10,160 nucleotides of DNA, taken from the NCBI GenBank assembly GCA_030667735.1, contig DAOUVG010000028.1, positions 1-10,160 on the forward strand, given 5' to 3'. Under the pieces are notes generated by a model that saw only the letters and a program-made list of their open reading frames with translations, searched no databases and had not been told where the DNA came from. Source of the stretch: Dehalococcoidales bacterium. Lineage in GTDB: Bacteria; Chloroflexota; Dehalococcoidia; Dehalococcoidales; Fen-1064. Of the stretch, positions 1 through 6,327 are shown piece by piece; within the stretch, counting starts at the first letter, position 1, and each line of letters opens with the position of its first letter. The position numbers were made by a program, and so were the translations under genes.

Positions 1-184
1 CGCCGCCAACAAGCAGCTTCGGCAGACGCTTATCGCAGCCTCGCCGCTCCCGGTCATTGTCCCCGAGCCGATACTGTGCACCGACAACGCCGCCATGATT
101 GCGGCATGCGGTTACTTCCAGTTCCGTGCCGGCAGGACCGACGGCCTCGACCTGGATATAGTCCCCAACCTCAGACTGTCCTGA
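1..184 (+). CDS. tsaD: TsaD (tRNA N6-threonylcarbamoyladenosine transferase), C-terminal end only
   Basis: The frame opening at base 2 reads AANKQLRQTL, then CTDNAAMIAACGYF, and stops at TGA 182-184, giving the last 60 residues. 'A-A-N-x-x-L-R' and 'C-T-D-N-A-A-M-I-A' are hallmark C-terminal signatures of the TsaD/Kae1 family. The Asp of CTDN is a ligand of the active-site metal in this family. TsaD transfers threonylcarbamoyl from its adenylate to A37 of ANN-decoding tRNAs in the cytoplasm, working with TsaB and TsaE. The start lies before the window. The last 73 bases overlap, tail to tail, the 3' end of the opposing DUF2851 gene. The short stretch after the CTDN motif varies in the family, so the end looks natural. 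Assignment is firm despite the small fragment. Confidence 0.9.
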   Translation, partial: AANKQLRQTLIAASPLPVIVPEPILCTDNAAMIAACGYFQFRAGRTDGLDLDIVPNLRLS

Positions 185-1605
185 AGGGGGGCCGTCTTTC
201 CCCCGCCGGCAGACCGGGTAACGCGCCCCAGCTCACAGTCCGGACACCTCCCCTGGGTGCACCGGGTCTTGTAGATATGGAGCAGCCCCTGCTGCCGCCG
301 CGCGGAATCAACCAGACCGTCCTCCACACCGAACTGGGCCTTCATGTGCCTTTCCAGTGCGTTGGCTGCCAGCCTGGGATAACGACGATAGATGTCCAGT
401 ACCCCGGCGGCCATATCCGGCTGGCCGGTGGACCGGCCCCGGGCAAAGGCAAACGGCAGGAGCACATTGACCACGATGTCAGCCGCTCGACGCCTGCCCA
501 GCAAGGTCGGCTCTCTGGTTCGATTGCCCCGGTACCCACCGGCTCCGACCACCAACCCCTCTTCCAGACGGCGGAGCTCCCCGCCATCGAAGCACCCATC
601 GACCAGGCTCTCCAGCAGCCCGTCCAGCAGTCCCTTTTCCCGGTAGCGGCAGACCAGGTGGCTCATCGCCATCAATCGGCGGACCGGTGAGTTATTCGGC
701 CGCACCCGGAACAGGTGCCATGCATCGGGAGGCATTGCCTTTCCACTTCCGGAGGACCGCCACAGCTCCTCCAGCCCGGCAAGGCCGGCATCCGGCCAGG
801 CAAGGCCGGCATCATCCATCCTGTCCCTGCGCTGGTAACCCCGGCGCATTAAAGGGAGCAGTCCCGCCATTCCCAGCAGACGTGCCTGAAGCCGGGCAAG
901 GCATTCTTCTTCCGTAGCAGCCCGACGGGCTGCCGTCTCCAGCTCGTCCAGCGTCACCCGTTCCGCCAGTTCGAGAAGTGGTTGCGTATTCTGCGAGTAG
1001 CCCAGGGCGCCCATGACCCCCCGGTACAGGGACTGACCGGCCCCCATTTTTTCCATATCTTCATGGCATCCCCCGGCCCTGGCCAGGAAGCGCGCATCAC
1101 CGGCAATATCAAGGATCTCCCCCAGCCTGTCCTTACTCCTCGTCCGGGCTATTACGGAGCAGGCCATACACCCGTTGGCCGGACCAGTATCTGCCCCGGC
1201 GCACCGGTCCAGAGCGACTACCGGCACGGAACGCCCATTGCTGAGGCGGGTGACGGTCCGGCCATTATGCCGCATGACAACGTGCAGTACCACCCGGTCA
1301 TAAACAGTATCCCGGTGGTGACCGTGGGCCTGCCAGTCGCCGGAACGGACGTGTATCTCAATGTCACCCTTGAGCATCCGCCCACCGATAACGACGACCG
1401 CATCGCGGAAGTCGGCCCCGTGTCCATCATTCATCCTCCCCGGATAGAGCACCTTCACCGTCTCACCATGCACCGTGGCCAGCACCGCTCCGGTCTGGAC
1501 CCGGCGTTGCCAGAGACAGACAACTTCGCTTTCCGGAAGGGTGTTGACGGGCCTCATTCCCGGAGAATACTCCTCCGCCGGCAGTACACCAGTCGCTCCA
1601 CGCAC
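112..1605 (-). CDS. DUF2851 family protein, function unknown
   Basis: The protein has the DUF2851 N-terminal pattern: a Trp-containing segment (VVCLWQRR), L-Y-P-G-R-x-N, A-D-F-R-D-A, then GDIEIH, a DW pair, HGHH and LHVV at about residues 80-110. No enzymatic role is established for the family, so none is claimed. Three starts are possible. GTG at 1605 has GGAGG seven bases upstream and is chosen. ATG at 1557 fits where the family domain begins, but its GGAGG lies 14 bases away. ATG at 1650 has no visible ribosome site. From 1605 the product is 497 aa. Two cysteine groups stand out: C-x10-C-x2-C at about 135-149 and C-x4-C-x2-C at about 449-457. About 40 residues follow the second group, and the last 24 are encoded antisense to tsaD, so this tail may be a lineage-specific extension. 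No membrane segments or signal peptide are seen. Confidence 0.82.
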   Translation of the reverse strand: MRGATGVLPAEEYSPGMRPVNTLPESEVVCLWQRRVQTGAVLATVHGETVKVLYPGRMNDGHGADFRDAVVVIGGRMLKGDIEIHVRSGDWQAHGHHRDTVYDRVVLHVVMRHNGRTVTRLSNGRSVPVVALDRCAGADTGPANGCMACSVIARTRSKDRLGEILDIAGDARFLARAGGCHEDMEKMGAGQSLYRGVMGALGYSQNTQPLLELAERVTLDELETAARRAATEEECLARLQARLLGMAGLLPLMRRGYQRRDRMDDAGLAWPDAGLAGLEELWRSSGSGKAMPPDAWHLFRVRPNNSPVRRLMAMSHLVCRYREKGLLDGLLESLVDGCFDGGELRRLEEGLVVGAGGYRGNRTREPTLLGRRRAADIVVNVLLPFAFARGRSTGQPDMAAGVLDIYRRYPRLAANALERHMKAQFGVEDGLVDSARRQQGLLHIYKTRCTQGRCPDCELGRVTRSAGGGKTAPLQDSLRLGTISRSRPSVLPARNWK

Positions 1606-1715
1606 AATACCGCCTCCATTGCCCTGGTAACCTTCCGGTCTGAACCGCATCAGGGCCGCTACTACTCAGTTGCAGAAATACCTGCCAGCAGGGTGCTGAA
1701 GAACTCTTTCGACCA

Positions 1716-1785
1716 AACCCCGTGCGGCCCAGATGGAGCGCCCCTAAGAAGGGGCGACGCCTTCCCCTTCCTATACAGGAAGGGG
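1716..1785. repeat. 70-bp direct repeat, copy 1, with two hairpins
   Basis: This copy matches 1816-1885 at 66 of 70 positions. It carries two stems. The first is cgcccc/ggggcg (1739-1744 with 1751-1756, loop taagaa). The second is the 9-bp ccccttcct/aggaagggg (1764-1772 with 1777-1785, loop atac). No T-run follows on either strand, so terminator function is not indicated. A tail reading cccagaccc follows at 1794. Confidence 0.85.
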
Positions 1786-1815
1786 TGACACCACCCAGAC
1801 CCCTGTTTTAATCCC

Positions 1816-1885
1816 AACCCCGTGCGGCCCAGATGGAGCGCCCCTAAGAAAGGGCGACGCCTTCCCCTTCCTACCGAGGAAGGGG
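1816..1885. repeat. 70-bp direct repeat, copy 2
   Basis: This second copy lies exactly 100 bp after the first. It has four differences: one G-to-A at 1851, which breaks the closing base pair of the first hairpin, and three in positions 1874-1876, which lie in the loop of the second hairpin. The 9-bp stem of the second hairpin (1864-1872 with 1877-1885) is unchanged while three of its four loop bases differ. The related tail (cccagacacccc) appears only at 1959, after an extra block of hairpins. Confidence 0.85.
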
Positions 1886-1913
1886 GAAGATATTATATCT
1901 GGGGGCACCCCCG

Positions 1914-1958
1914 GAATCCGGTTTCGGATTCTGCTAACGTCATTCTGTAAGAATGACG
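1914..1958. repeat. Two consecutive short hairpins inside the second repeat unit
   Basis: Stem one is gaatccg/cggattc (1914-1920 with 1925-1931, loop gttt). Stem two is cgtcattc/gaatgacg (1938-1945 with 1951-1958, loop tgtaa). Just upstream are a short perfect palindrome, agatat-t-atatct (1888-1900), and a ggggg/ccccc pair (1901-1912). The block lies between the 70-bp repeat and its tail motif, where copy 1 has only eight bases, so it looks like an insertion. No poly-T tract follows. Confidence 0.65.
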
Positions 1959-1984
1959 CCCAGACACCCCTGCCAGATGGACAG

Positions 1985-2022
1985 GCCCCTTCTTAGAGCC
2001 CCCCCCTTTCTGAAGGGGCTCT
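1985..2022. repeat. Hairpin related in inverted orientation to the 70-bp repeat
   Basis: agagcccc (1995-2002) pairs with ggggctct (2015-2022). An alternative pairing is gccccttc (1985-1992) with gaaggggc (2012-2019). The 11-mer ccccttcttag at 1986-1996 is the exact reverse complement of 1744-1754 in direct-repeat copy 1, which suggests a shared origin. A T-run occurs only at 2036-2040, too far from the stem for a standard terminator. Confidence 0.55.
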
Positions 2023-2087
2023 TTCTGGACTCCCCTTTTTCAGTAACCAGCCGGTATCTTCCGCAGGGTGAGACCCTTCGGCTTCGG

Positions 2088-2145
2088 CCTGCTGGCAAAG
2101 CCGGCAGGTAATCTCAGGATGATGCGCCACTGGCATCAGTGGCGC
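2088..2145. repeat. Two strong hairpins in tandem
   Basis: The first stem is cctgctggc (2088-2096) with gccggcagg (2100-2108), nine pairs with one T-G wobble and an AAA loop. The second is gcgccactg (2124-2132) with cagtggcgc (2137-2145), nine perfect pairs and loop gcat. They sit just before the REP-like motif. Neither is followed by a T-run on either strand, so they are recorded as repeat structures rather than terminators. Confidence 0.65.
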
Positions 2146-2156
2146 GCCGTTAATAT

Positions 2157-2185
2157 GTCATTGCGAGCGAAGCGCGGCAATCCTG
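2157..2185. repeat. REP-like motif GTCATTGCGAGCGAAGCG...
   Basis: The stretch gtcattgcgagcgaagcg, followed by cggcaatcctg, belongs to a widely seen family of short palindromic intergenic repeats. The arms attgc (2160-2164) and gcaat (2177-2181) enclose a gcgaagc core. Motifs of this type are scattered in many bacterial genomes, often near IS-derived or RAYT-mobilised elements. Recognition is from the consensus alone. Copy number in this genome is unknown. Confidence 0.65.
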
Positions 2186-2285
2186 TCCCCCGACCAGTAC
2201 TCAGTTGCAAAAACACCAGCCACTATCCTCAGCCACACTCCTGTCTCGCTTCACACACTAACACGTTAGCGTGTATTCCAGGTTC

Positions 2286-2317
2286 AAGAAAAGGCGCTAC
2301 GCATACACCGGAGCGCC
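2286..2317 (-). terminator. Intrinsic terminator of the macro-domain gene
   Basis: Read on the minus strand, ggcgct pairs with agcgcc (plus-strand 2312-2317 with 2293-2298, 13-base loop), followed directly by TTTTCTT (2292 down to 2286). It begins 12 bases past the stop codon of the macro-domain gene. A further ccagg/cctgg pair (2278-2282 with 2319-2323) could brace the outside. The six-pair GC stem and U-run make this the best terminator in the window. Confidence 0.75.
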
Positions 2318-2329
2318 ACCTGGTTCCTG

Positions 2330-2893
2330 TTACGGCCTCTTAGCCAGCCCCTCTTGCCGCTCCAGCTCCCGCCGGAACACAAGGTAGGCACGCTCATCGT
2401 AGAGGACAAACACTACCCGCTCCAGTCCGCTCCCTTCGGCCAGGTACCGCCGCACCTCCCCTATCATAATTCGGGCGCACTCACCCGGCGGAAAGCCCCC
2501 CACACCGGTGCCCAGAGCGGGGAAGGCAATACTCTCCAGGTCAAGCTCATCGGCCCGGAGCAGGCTGTTCATCGTCGCCTGACGGATCCTTTCCGCATCC
2601 GTACGCAGGTCCTGGCCCATTACTGCGGCGTGGATAACGTACTTCGCCCTTAGTTTACCCGCCGTGGTAGCCACCGCCTCCCCGACAGGTATTGGCCCCC
2701 TCGCCAGCGCCTCCGCCTCCACCTCCGGACCACCGGCCTTCTTCAGGGCGCCAGCGACACCGCCACCCATCCAGAGCCGGTTGTTGGCTGCATTCACCAG
2801 GGCTCCCGCCTCAAACCGGGCAATATCTCCCTGCTCTATCTCAATCCTGCCCAACTCCCACCTTCCAGGCCAGTCTCCATACCAACGGTACAC
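2330..2893 (-). CDS. Macro-domain protein, AF1521-like ADP-ribose binding or hydrolase
   Basis: The 187-aa product is a single macro domain. Visible motifs are QGDI (21-24), LVNAANN (32-38), GGGV (43-46), IHAA (87-90), FPALGTGVGGFP (124-135) and a C-terminal VLYDERA (163-169). These build the ADP-ribose pocket; the Asp of GDI contacts adenine and the GTGVGG loop holds the diphosphate. Members bind ADP-ribose or remove it from proteins, O-acetyl-ADP-ribose or nucleic acid; which applies here cannot be read from sequence. The V-L-Y-D end and the FPA-x-GTG loop resemble archaeal AF1521 more than MacroD. The start is GTG at 2893, giving 20 residues before QGDI, similar to AF1521; a TTG at 2854 with a nearby AGGTGG is an alternative. 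The gene diverges from the rpsO operon, with its start codon about 30 bp from the rpsO -35 element, and has its own terminator. It appears monocistronic. Confidence 0.9.
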   Translation of the reverse strand: MYRWYGDWPGRWELGRIEIEQGDIARFEAGALVNAANNRLWMGGGVAGALKKAGGPEVEAEALARGPIPVGEAVATTAGKLRAKYVIHAAVMGQDLRTDAERIRQATMNSLLRADELDLESIAFPALGTGVGGFPPGECARIMIGEVRRYLAEGSGLERVVFVLYDERAYLVFRRELERQEGLAKRP

Positions 2894-2925
2894 GTATCCG
2901 TGTATCCTGTCAAGTCCGGGTGTCG

Positions 2926-2955
2926 TTTACACTCGTATTCCCGGTGTGCTATAAT
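2926..2955 (+). promoter_or_regulatory. Sigma70-type extended -10 promoter for rpsO-pnp-dapB-asd-dapA
   Basis: The elements are TTTACA at 2926-2931, an 18-base spacer, and TATAAT at 2950-2955 preceded by TG-c, a perfect extended -10. Transcription would begin near 2962, leaving a leader of only about 40 bases before the rpsO start. That is too short for the pseudoknot that controls S15 synthesis in E. coli. It is the strongest promoter match in the window and sits in the gap between the divergent macro-domain gene and rpsO. Confidence 0.75.
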
Positions 2956-2988
2956 TGATTGAATTGTGAATATGGAACTTATTGACTC

Positions 2989-3002
2989 AGGAGCATGAAT
3001 TG
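2989..3002 (+). promoter_or_regulatory. rpsO ribosome binding site and TTG start with overlapping decoy ATG
   Basis: AGGAG (2989-2993) lies six bases before TTG at 3000-3002. An out-of-frame ATG (2995-2997) sits between them and opens a two-codon frame, ATG-AAT-TGA, whose stop overlaps the TTG. An earlier in-frame TTG at 2982 would place the Shine-Dalgarno sequence inside the gene and is rejected as the start. Confidence 0.7.
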
Positions 3003-3263
3003 AACAAGGTAAAGAAGAAAGAAATCATTGAGAAGTACGCTGTCCACAAAGGAGACAGCGGGTCAACCGAGGTGCAGGTAGCGCTGCTTACCGACAGGAT
3101 AAACCGGTTGACCGGGCATATGGTAGCCAACCGGCACGACTACGGTACGCAACGCGGTCTTATCAGGCTGGTAGTACAGAGAAGGAGGCTTCTCTCCTAC
3201 CTGAGCCGGGAGGGTGTCGGCCGCTACCACAAATTGATTAAGAGTCTGGGATTACGTAAGTAA
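3000..3263 (+). CDS. rpsO: 30S ribosomal protein S15
   Basis: The product is 87 aa from the TTG start, close to the usual 88-89. It matches S15 along its length: G-D-S-G-S-T-E-V-Q-V-A-L-L-T (first helix junction), the R-I-N-R-L-T-G-H loop, the RRGL-like QRGLIRLV and QRRRLLSYL segments, and the ending LIKSLGLRK. S15 is a primary binder of 16S rRNA in the central domain of the small subunit and helps form bridge B4 with the large subunit. It is the first gene of the operon, just behind the extended -10 promoter, and is followed after 44 bp by pnp, the arrangement seen in many bacteria. The intergenic stretch holds only a weak four-pair stem (gcat/atgc near 3269-3280), much smaller than the RNase III hairpin of E. 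coli rpsO-pnp. Confidence 0.97.
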   Translation: MNKVKKKEIIEKYAVHKGDSGSTEVQVALLTDRINRLTGHMVANRHDYGTQRGLIRLVVQRRRLLSYLSREGVGRYHKLIKSLGLRK

Positions 3264-3296
3264 AGTCCGCATTCTTATGCAGGCTTATATAGCACT

Positions 3297-3310
3297 AGGA
3301 GGATGTATTG
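3297..3310 (+). promoter_or_regulatory. pnp ribosome binding site and TTG start with decoy ATG
   Basis: AGGAGG (3297-3302) is five bases before TTG at 3308-3310. An out-of-frame ATG (3303-3305) abuts the Shine-Dalgarno sequence and opens ATG-TAT-TGT-TAG. The ATG is too close to the site to be the main start. The layout repeats that of rpsO, with the decoy ATG five bases upstream of the TTG in both. Confidence 0.7.
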
Positions 3311-5503
3311 TTAGAAACCCGGAATTACGAGTGTGAGGTCGGAGGCAGAAACCTTGTCATCGAGACTGGTAAGCTGGCCAGGCAGGCAGACGAAGCGGTT
3401 ACCGTTCAATGGGGCGATACCGTTGTTCTGGTTACACTGTGCGCCGCTGAAAAACCCAGAGAAGGTGTTGATTTTCTTCCGCTGACCGTCGACTACGAGG
3501 AAAGACTGTATGCCGCCGGCAAGATACCCGGCGGTTTCATTCGTCGCGAGGGACGCCCCAGCCAGGAAGCAACCCTGACCAGCCGCATGACCGACCGGCC
3601 ACTACGGCCGCTACTGCCCAAAGAGTGGCGCCGCGAAATTCAGCTGGTTATCACTGTTCTATCCGTAGACCACGTGAACGACCCCGACGTACTGGCCCTC
3701 ATCGGCAGCTCGGCAGTCCTTCACATGTCAGGAATCCCCTTCGCTGGTCCGATAGGTGCGGTTCACGTCGGTTACATCAATGACGAACTGGTACTCAATC
3801 CCACACTTCCCCAGATGGAATCCAGCCAGCTTGACCTCATTGTCGCCAGTACCAGAGATACCGTTGTCATGATAGAAGCAGGCTGCCAGGAAGTCTCGGA
3901 AGAGCTTGTATTGCAGGCTATTGAGTTCGGGCACCAGGCAAACCAGGTCATCATCGGGCTTCAGGAGAAGATGCGGGAGGACCTGGGCAAACCCAAAGAG
4001 GAACCCCCATCCTCTGCTGCAGCCGACACAGAGGTAGCCCGGGAAGTGCTGCCAATCATCGCGCCGAAGCTGGAGCAGGCTGTCTTTCAGCCGGATAAGC
4101 TCGAGCGCGACCGCATACTGAACGAGCTCAAGAAAGAGCTTATCGACAAACTTGGAGAACAGTTCTCCGAGGGAGAGCTTGTATCCGTCCTGGAAGGTGA
4201 GGCCAAGAAAACCCTCAGGAGTGGCGTACTCGACCAGGGAAAGCGAGTCAGCGGACGTGGCCTTACCGAGGTGCGACCGATAATATGCGAAACCGGCACT
4301 ATCCCCCGTACCCATGGTTCGGGGCTTTTCAGCCGTGGACTCACCCAGGTACTGACCCTGGCTACACTCGGTCCGGTCAAGAAGGAGCAACAGCTTGACG
4401 GACTCGGCATAGAGGAGTCAAAGCGTTTCATGCACCACTATAACTTCCCGCCGTTCTCTGTCGGAGAGGCGAGACGTGTTGGTGGGCCGGGTCGACGGGA
4501 GATTGGACACGGCGCACTCGCAGAGCGGGCGCTGGTCCCGGTACTCCCCAGGAACGAGGATTTTCCCTATACCATTCGCCTCGTCTCCGAGGTCCTTAGT
4601 TCCAATGGCAGCACCTCTATGGCCAGCGTCTGTGCCAGCAGTCTGTCACTGATGGATGCCGGTATTCCCATCAGCAGGGCGGTTGCCGGTATTGCCATGG
4701 GTCTGGTCGCGGATACCGAAGGCCGCTTCTCCGTCCTTACTGACCTCGAGGGCATGGAAGACTTCTACGGCGACATGGACTTCAAGGTAGCCGGCACCAC
4801 CGAGGGAATCACGGCAGTGCAGATGGACACCAAGCTCAAAGGCCTCAGGATGGAAATTGTTAAGGCGACACTGGACCAGGCCCTCGAAGCCCGCATGTCC
4901 ATCCTGGATATAATGGACCGGGCCATCAGCGCCAGTCGTGCTGAGGTCAGTCGATATGCACCACGCATGTACAAGATGACAATCAATACTGAGAAGATTG
5001 GCGCCATTATCGGCCCTGGCGGTAAGACAATCCGGTCGATTCAGGAACAGACCAAGACCACAGTTGATGTCGACAACGATGGTACGGTACTGATAGGCTC
5101 CACTGATGAGTCCAACGCCCAGCAGGCGATAACCATGATCGAAGGCCTGACCAGGGAAATCGAGGTCGGCAGCATATACACCGGAAAAGTGACCCGCCTG
5201 CTCAGTTTCGGCGCTTTCGTGGAAATCCTGCCCGGCAAAGAGGGCATGGTCCATATCAGTGAGCTGGCCAACTACCGGGTGCCCACCATCGAGGACGAGG
5301 TCAACGTCGGTGATGAGATTACGGTTAAGGTAATCAGGAACGAAGACGGCAAGATTGCCCTGTCCCGGAAGGCTGTCTTCGAGAAGGATGCGCCCGCTCA
5401 GGATGGCGACCGGAGACCGCCACCCGGCAACTATCCGGCGCGAAGGCCTGATTCCCGGCCTCCACAGCGCCCCGGCTTCTCTCAGGACGGACGACGACCG
5501 TAG
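3308..5503 (+). CDS. pnp: Polyribonucleotide nucleotidyltransferase (PNPase)
   Basis: PNPase degrades RNA 3' to 5' by phosphorolysis, releasing nucleoside diphosphates, as a trimer in the cytoplasm. At 731 aa it is slightly longer than E. coli PNPase (711). Domain order is complete. The first RNase PH-like core includes [14 protein letters not shown] near 72-85. A helical linker spans about 230-310. The second, catalytic core has [19 protein letters not shown] and DFYGDMDFK. The KH domain carries the GxxG loop in IIGPGGKTI near 566-574. The S1 domain starts at about 622 with [15 protein letters not shown]. Catalytic D485, D491 and K493 correspond to E. coli D486, D492 and K494. The last 37 or so residues are a Pro/Arg/Asp-rich tail, probably disordered. 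The start is TTG with AGGAGG five bases upstream. It follows rpsO by 44 bp and precedes dapB by 17 bp, so all are probably co-transcribed. Confidence 0.97.
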   Translation: MLETRNYECEVGGRNLVIETGKLARQADEAVTVQWGDTVVLVTLCAAEKPREGVDFLPLTVDYEERLYAAGKIPGGFIRREGRPSQEATLTSRMTDRPLRPLLPKEWRREIQLVITVLSVDHVNDPDVLALIGSSAVLHMSGIPFAGPIGAVHVGYINDELVLNPTLPQMESSQLDLIVASTRDTVVMIEAGCQEVSEELVLQAIEFGHQANQVIIGLQEKMREDLGKPKEEPPSSAAADTEVAREVLPIIAPKLEQAVFQPDKLERDRILNELKKELIDKLGEQFSEGELVSVLEGEAKKTLRSGVLDQGKRVSGRGLTEVRPIICETGTIPRTHGSGLFSRGLTQVLTLATLGPVKKEQQLDGLGIEESKRFMHHYNFPPFSVGEARRVGGPGRREIGHGALAERALVPVLPRNEDFPYTIRLVSEVLSSNGSTSMASVCASSLSLMDAGIPISRAVAGIAMGLVADTEGRFSVLTDLEGMEDFYGDMDFKVAGTTEGITAVQMDTKLKGLRMEIVKATLDQALEARMSILDIMDRAISASRAEVSRYAPRMYKMTINTEKIGAIIGPGGKTIRSIQEQTKTTVDVDNDGTVLIGSTDESNAQQAITMIEGLTREIEVGSIYTGKVTRLLSFGAFVEILPGKEGMVHISELANYRVPTIEDEVNVGDEITVKVIRNEDGKIALSRKAVFEKDAPAQDGDRRPPPGNYPARRPDSRPPQRPGFSQDGRRP

Positions 5504-5520
5504 AATACAGGAGCTAAACC

Positions 5521-6327
5521 ATGAGCGTCATAAGAGTCGTTGTCCAGGGAGCACTGGGCAGGATGGGCAAAGAAATAGTCAGTGCCCTGTGCCAGGAACC
5601 GGAAACCGGGGTGGTTGGTGCCACCGAGCAGAGCGTCACCACGGACCGACTTGAGCTACCTGACGGCTCCGGCAGCGTACCCTTCTCTACCGACCTGGAC
5701 CATATCCTCACCGAGTGCAAACCGGATGTCCTGGTGGACTTCACCACCGCCAGTGCCACCATGCCGGCGGTGCGTGCCGCTGCCAGCAGGGGTGTTAACG
5801 TGGTAGTCGGCACCACCGGACTCAGTGCTGATGATATCGACGAAATCGAGCGCCTGACCACAACCGGCGGGGTTGGTGCCGTGGTAGCACCGAATTTTGC
5901 CCTGGGGGCAGTCGTTATGATGCACCTGGCCAGCATCGCCGCACTGTATCTCGATTACGCCGAGATAACCGAGCTGCACCACGATCGGAAGGCAGACGCC
6001 CCGTCGGGGACGGCTCTGAATACCGCCCGGGACATGCTCAGGGCGCGTGGCAGGCCATTCCTCAAGTCCGCGGCAGCAGAGCAGTCCTTCCCCAGCCGCG
6101 GCGAAGCAATTGAAGGTATTAACATACACAGTGTCCGTCTGCCCGGTCTTCTCGCCCACCAGGAGGTCGTTTTCGGGGCCGCAGGCCAGACACTGACGGT
6201 ACGCCATGACACCATCAGCCGGGAGTGCTTCATGCCGGGTGTTATCCTGGCGGTCAAAGAGGTCGTCAGCCGTAAGGGGCTGGTACGCGGTCTGGACGCT
6301 CTACTCGGCCTGGAAAAAACGAAATGA
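5521..6327 (+). CDS. dapB: 4-hydroxy-tetrahydrodipicolinate reductase
   Basis: DapB reduces the DapA product to tetrahydrodipicolinate with NAD(P)H, the second committed step to diaminopimelate and lysine. The 268 residues (E. coli 273) show the dinucleotide-binding GALGRMG near the N-terminus, VDFTT, GTTGLS, the APNFALG hinge and ELHHDRKADAPSGTA. In that last motif H153 and K157 match the proposed catalytic His159 and Lys163 of E. coli. The C-terminal domain has SVRLPGLLAHQEVVFG and HDTISRECF. AGGAG sits seven bases before the ATG, 17 bp after the pnp stop. The stop overlaps the asd start in an ATGA, implying translational coupling. No lysine riboswitch or other leader precedes it, so expression probably follows the rpsO promoter. 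Confidence 0.97.
   Translation: MSVIRVVVQGALGRMGKEIVSALCQEPETGVVGATEQSVTTDRLELPDGSGSVPFSTDLDHILTECKPDVLVDFTTASATMPAVRAAASRGVNVVVGTTGLSADDIDEIERLTTTGGVGAVVAPNFALGAVVMMHLASIAALYLDYAEITELHHDRKADAPSGTALNTARDMLRARGRPFLKSAAAEQSFPSRGEAIEGINIHSVRLPGLLAHQEVVFGAAGQTLTVRHDTISRECFMPGVILAVKEVVSRKGLVRGLDALLGLEKTK

Larger units (their letters stand above)
1651..2285. repeat. Repeat- and hairpin-rich intergenic island
   Basis: About 630 bases between the divergently placed 5' side of the DUF2851 gene and the 3' end of the macro-domain gene hold no convincing coding sequence. They contain two near-identical 70-bp units, at least six other short inverted repeats, a REP-like motif and a repeated 12-mer; the clearest are listed separately. 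The only sizeable open frame (2068-2343 +) reads through the REP-like motif as S-L-R-A-K-R-G-N-P, a familiar spurious translation, so it is not annotated. The composition suggests dispersed non-coding repeat elements accumulated at a site free of coding constraint. Whether the same units occur elsewhere in the genome cannot be seen from this window. Confidence 0.7.

Noticed and set aside
982-1788. 268-aa plus-strand frame opposite the DUF2851 gene
   Set aside because: It is antisense to a recognised protein family and its own sequence has no recognisable motif; it ends inside a 70-bp repeat.
1716-1885. Possible CRISPR array
   Set aside because: There are only two units of about 70 bp with internal hairpins, one 30-bp gap and no cas genes; the repeats are too long and too few.
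1888-1900. TATAAT on the minus strand (1897 to 1892) as a promoter for the DUF2851 gene
   Set aside because: No -35 match occurs at 16-18 bases, and it lies within a perfect palindrome almost 300 bases from the chosen start.
2068-2343. 91-aa open frame on the plus strand in the repeat island
   Set aside because: It translates the REP-like motif (S-L-R-A-K-R-G-N-P) and several hairpins, has no domain-like character and runs over the macro-gene terminator.
2982-2999. Upstream TTG at 2982 as the rpsO start
   Set aside because: It would put the AGGAG site inside the gene and add six residues not usual for S15; TTG at 3000 has ideal spacing.
3264-3307. Terminator or RNase III hairpin between rpsO and pnp
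   Set aside because: Only a four-pair stem (gcat/atgc) is visible and no T-run follows.
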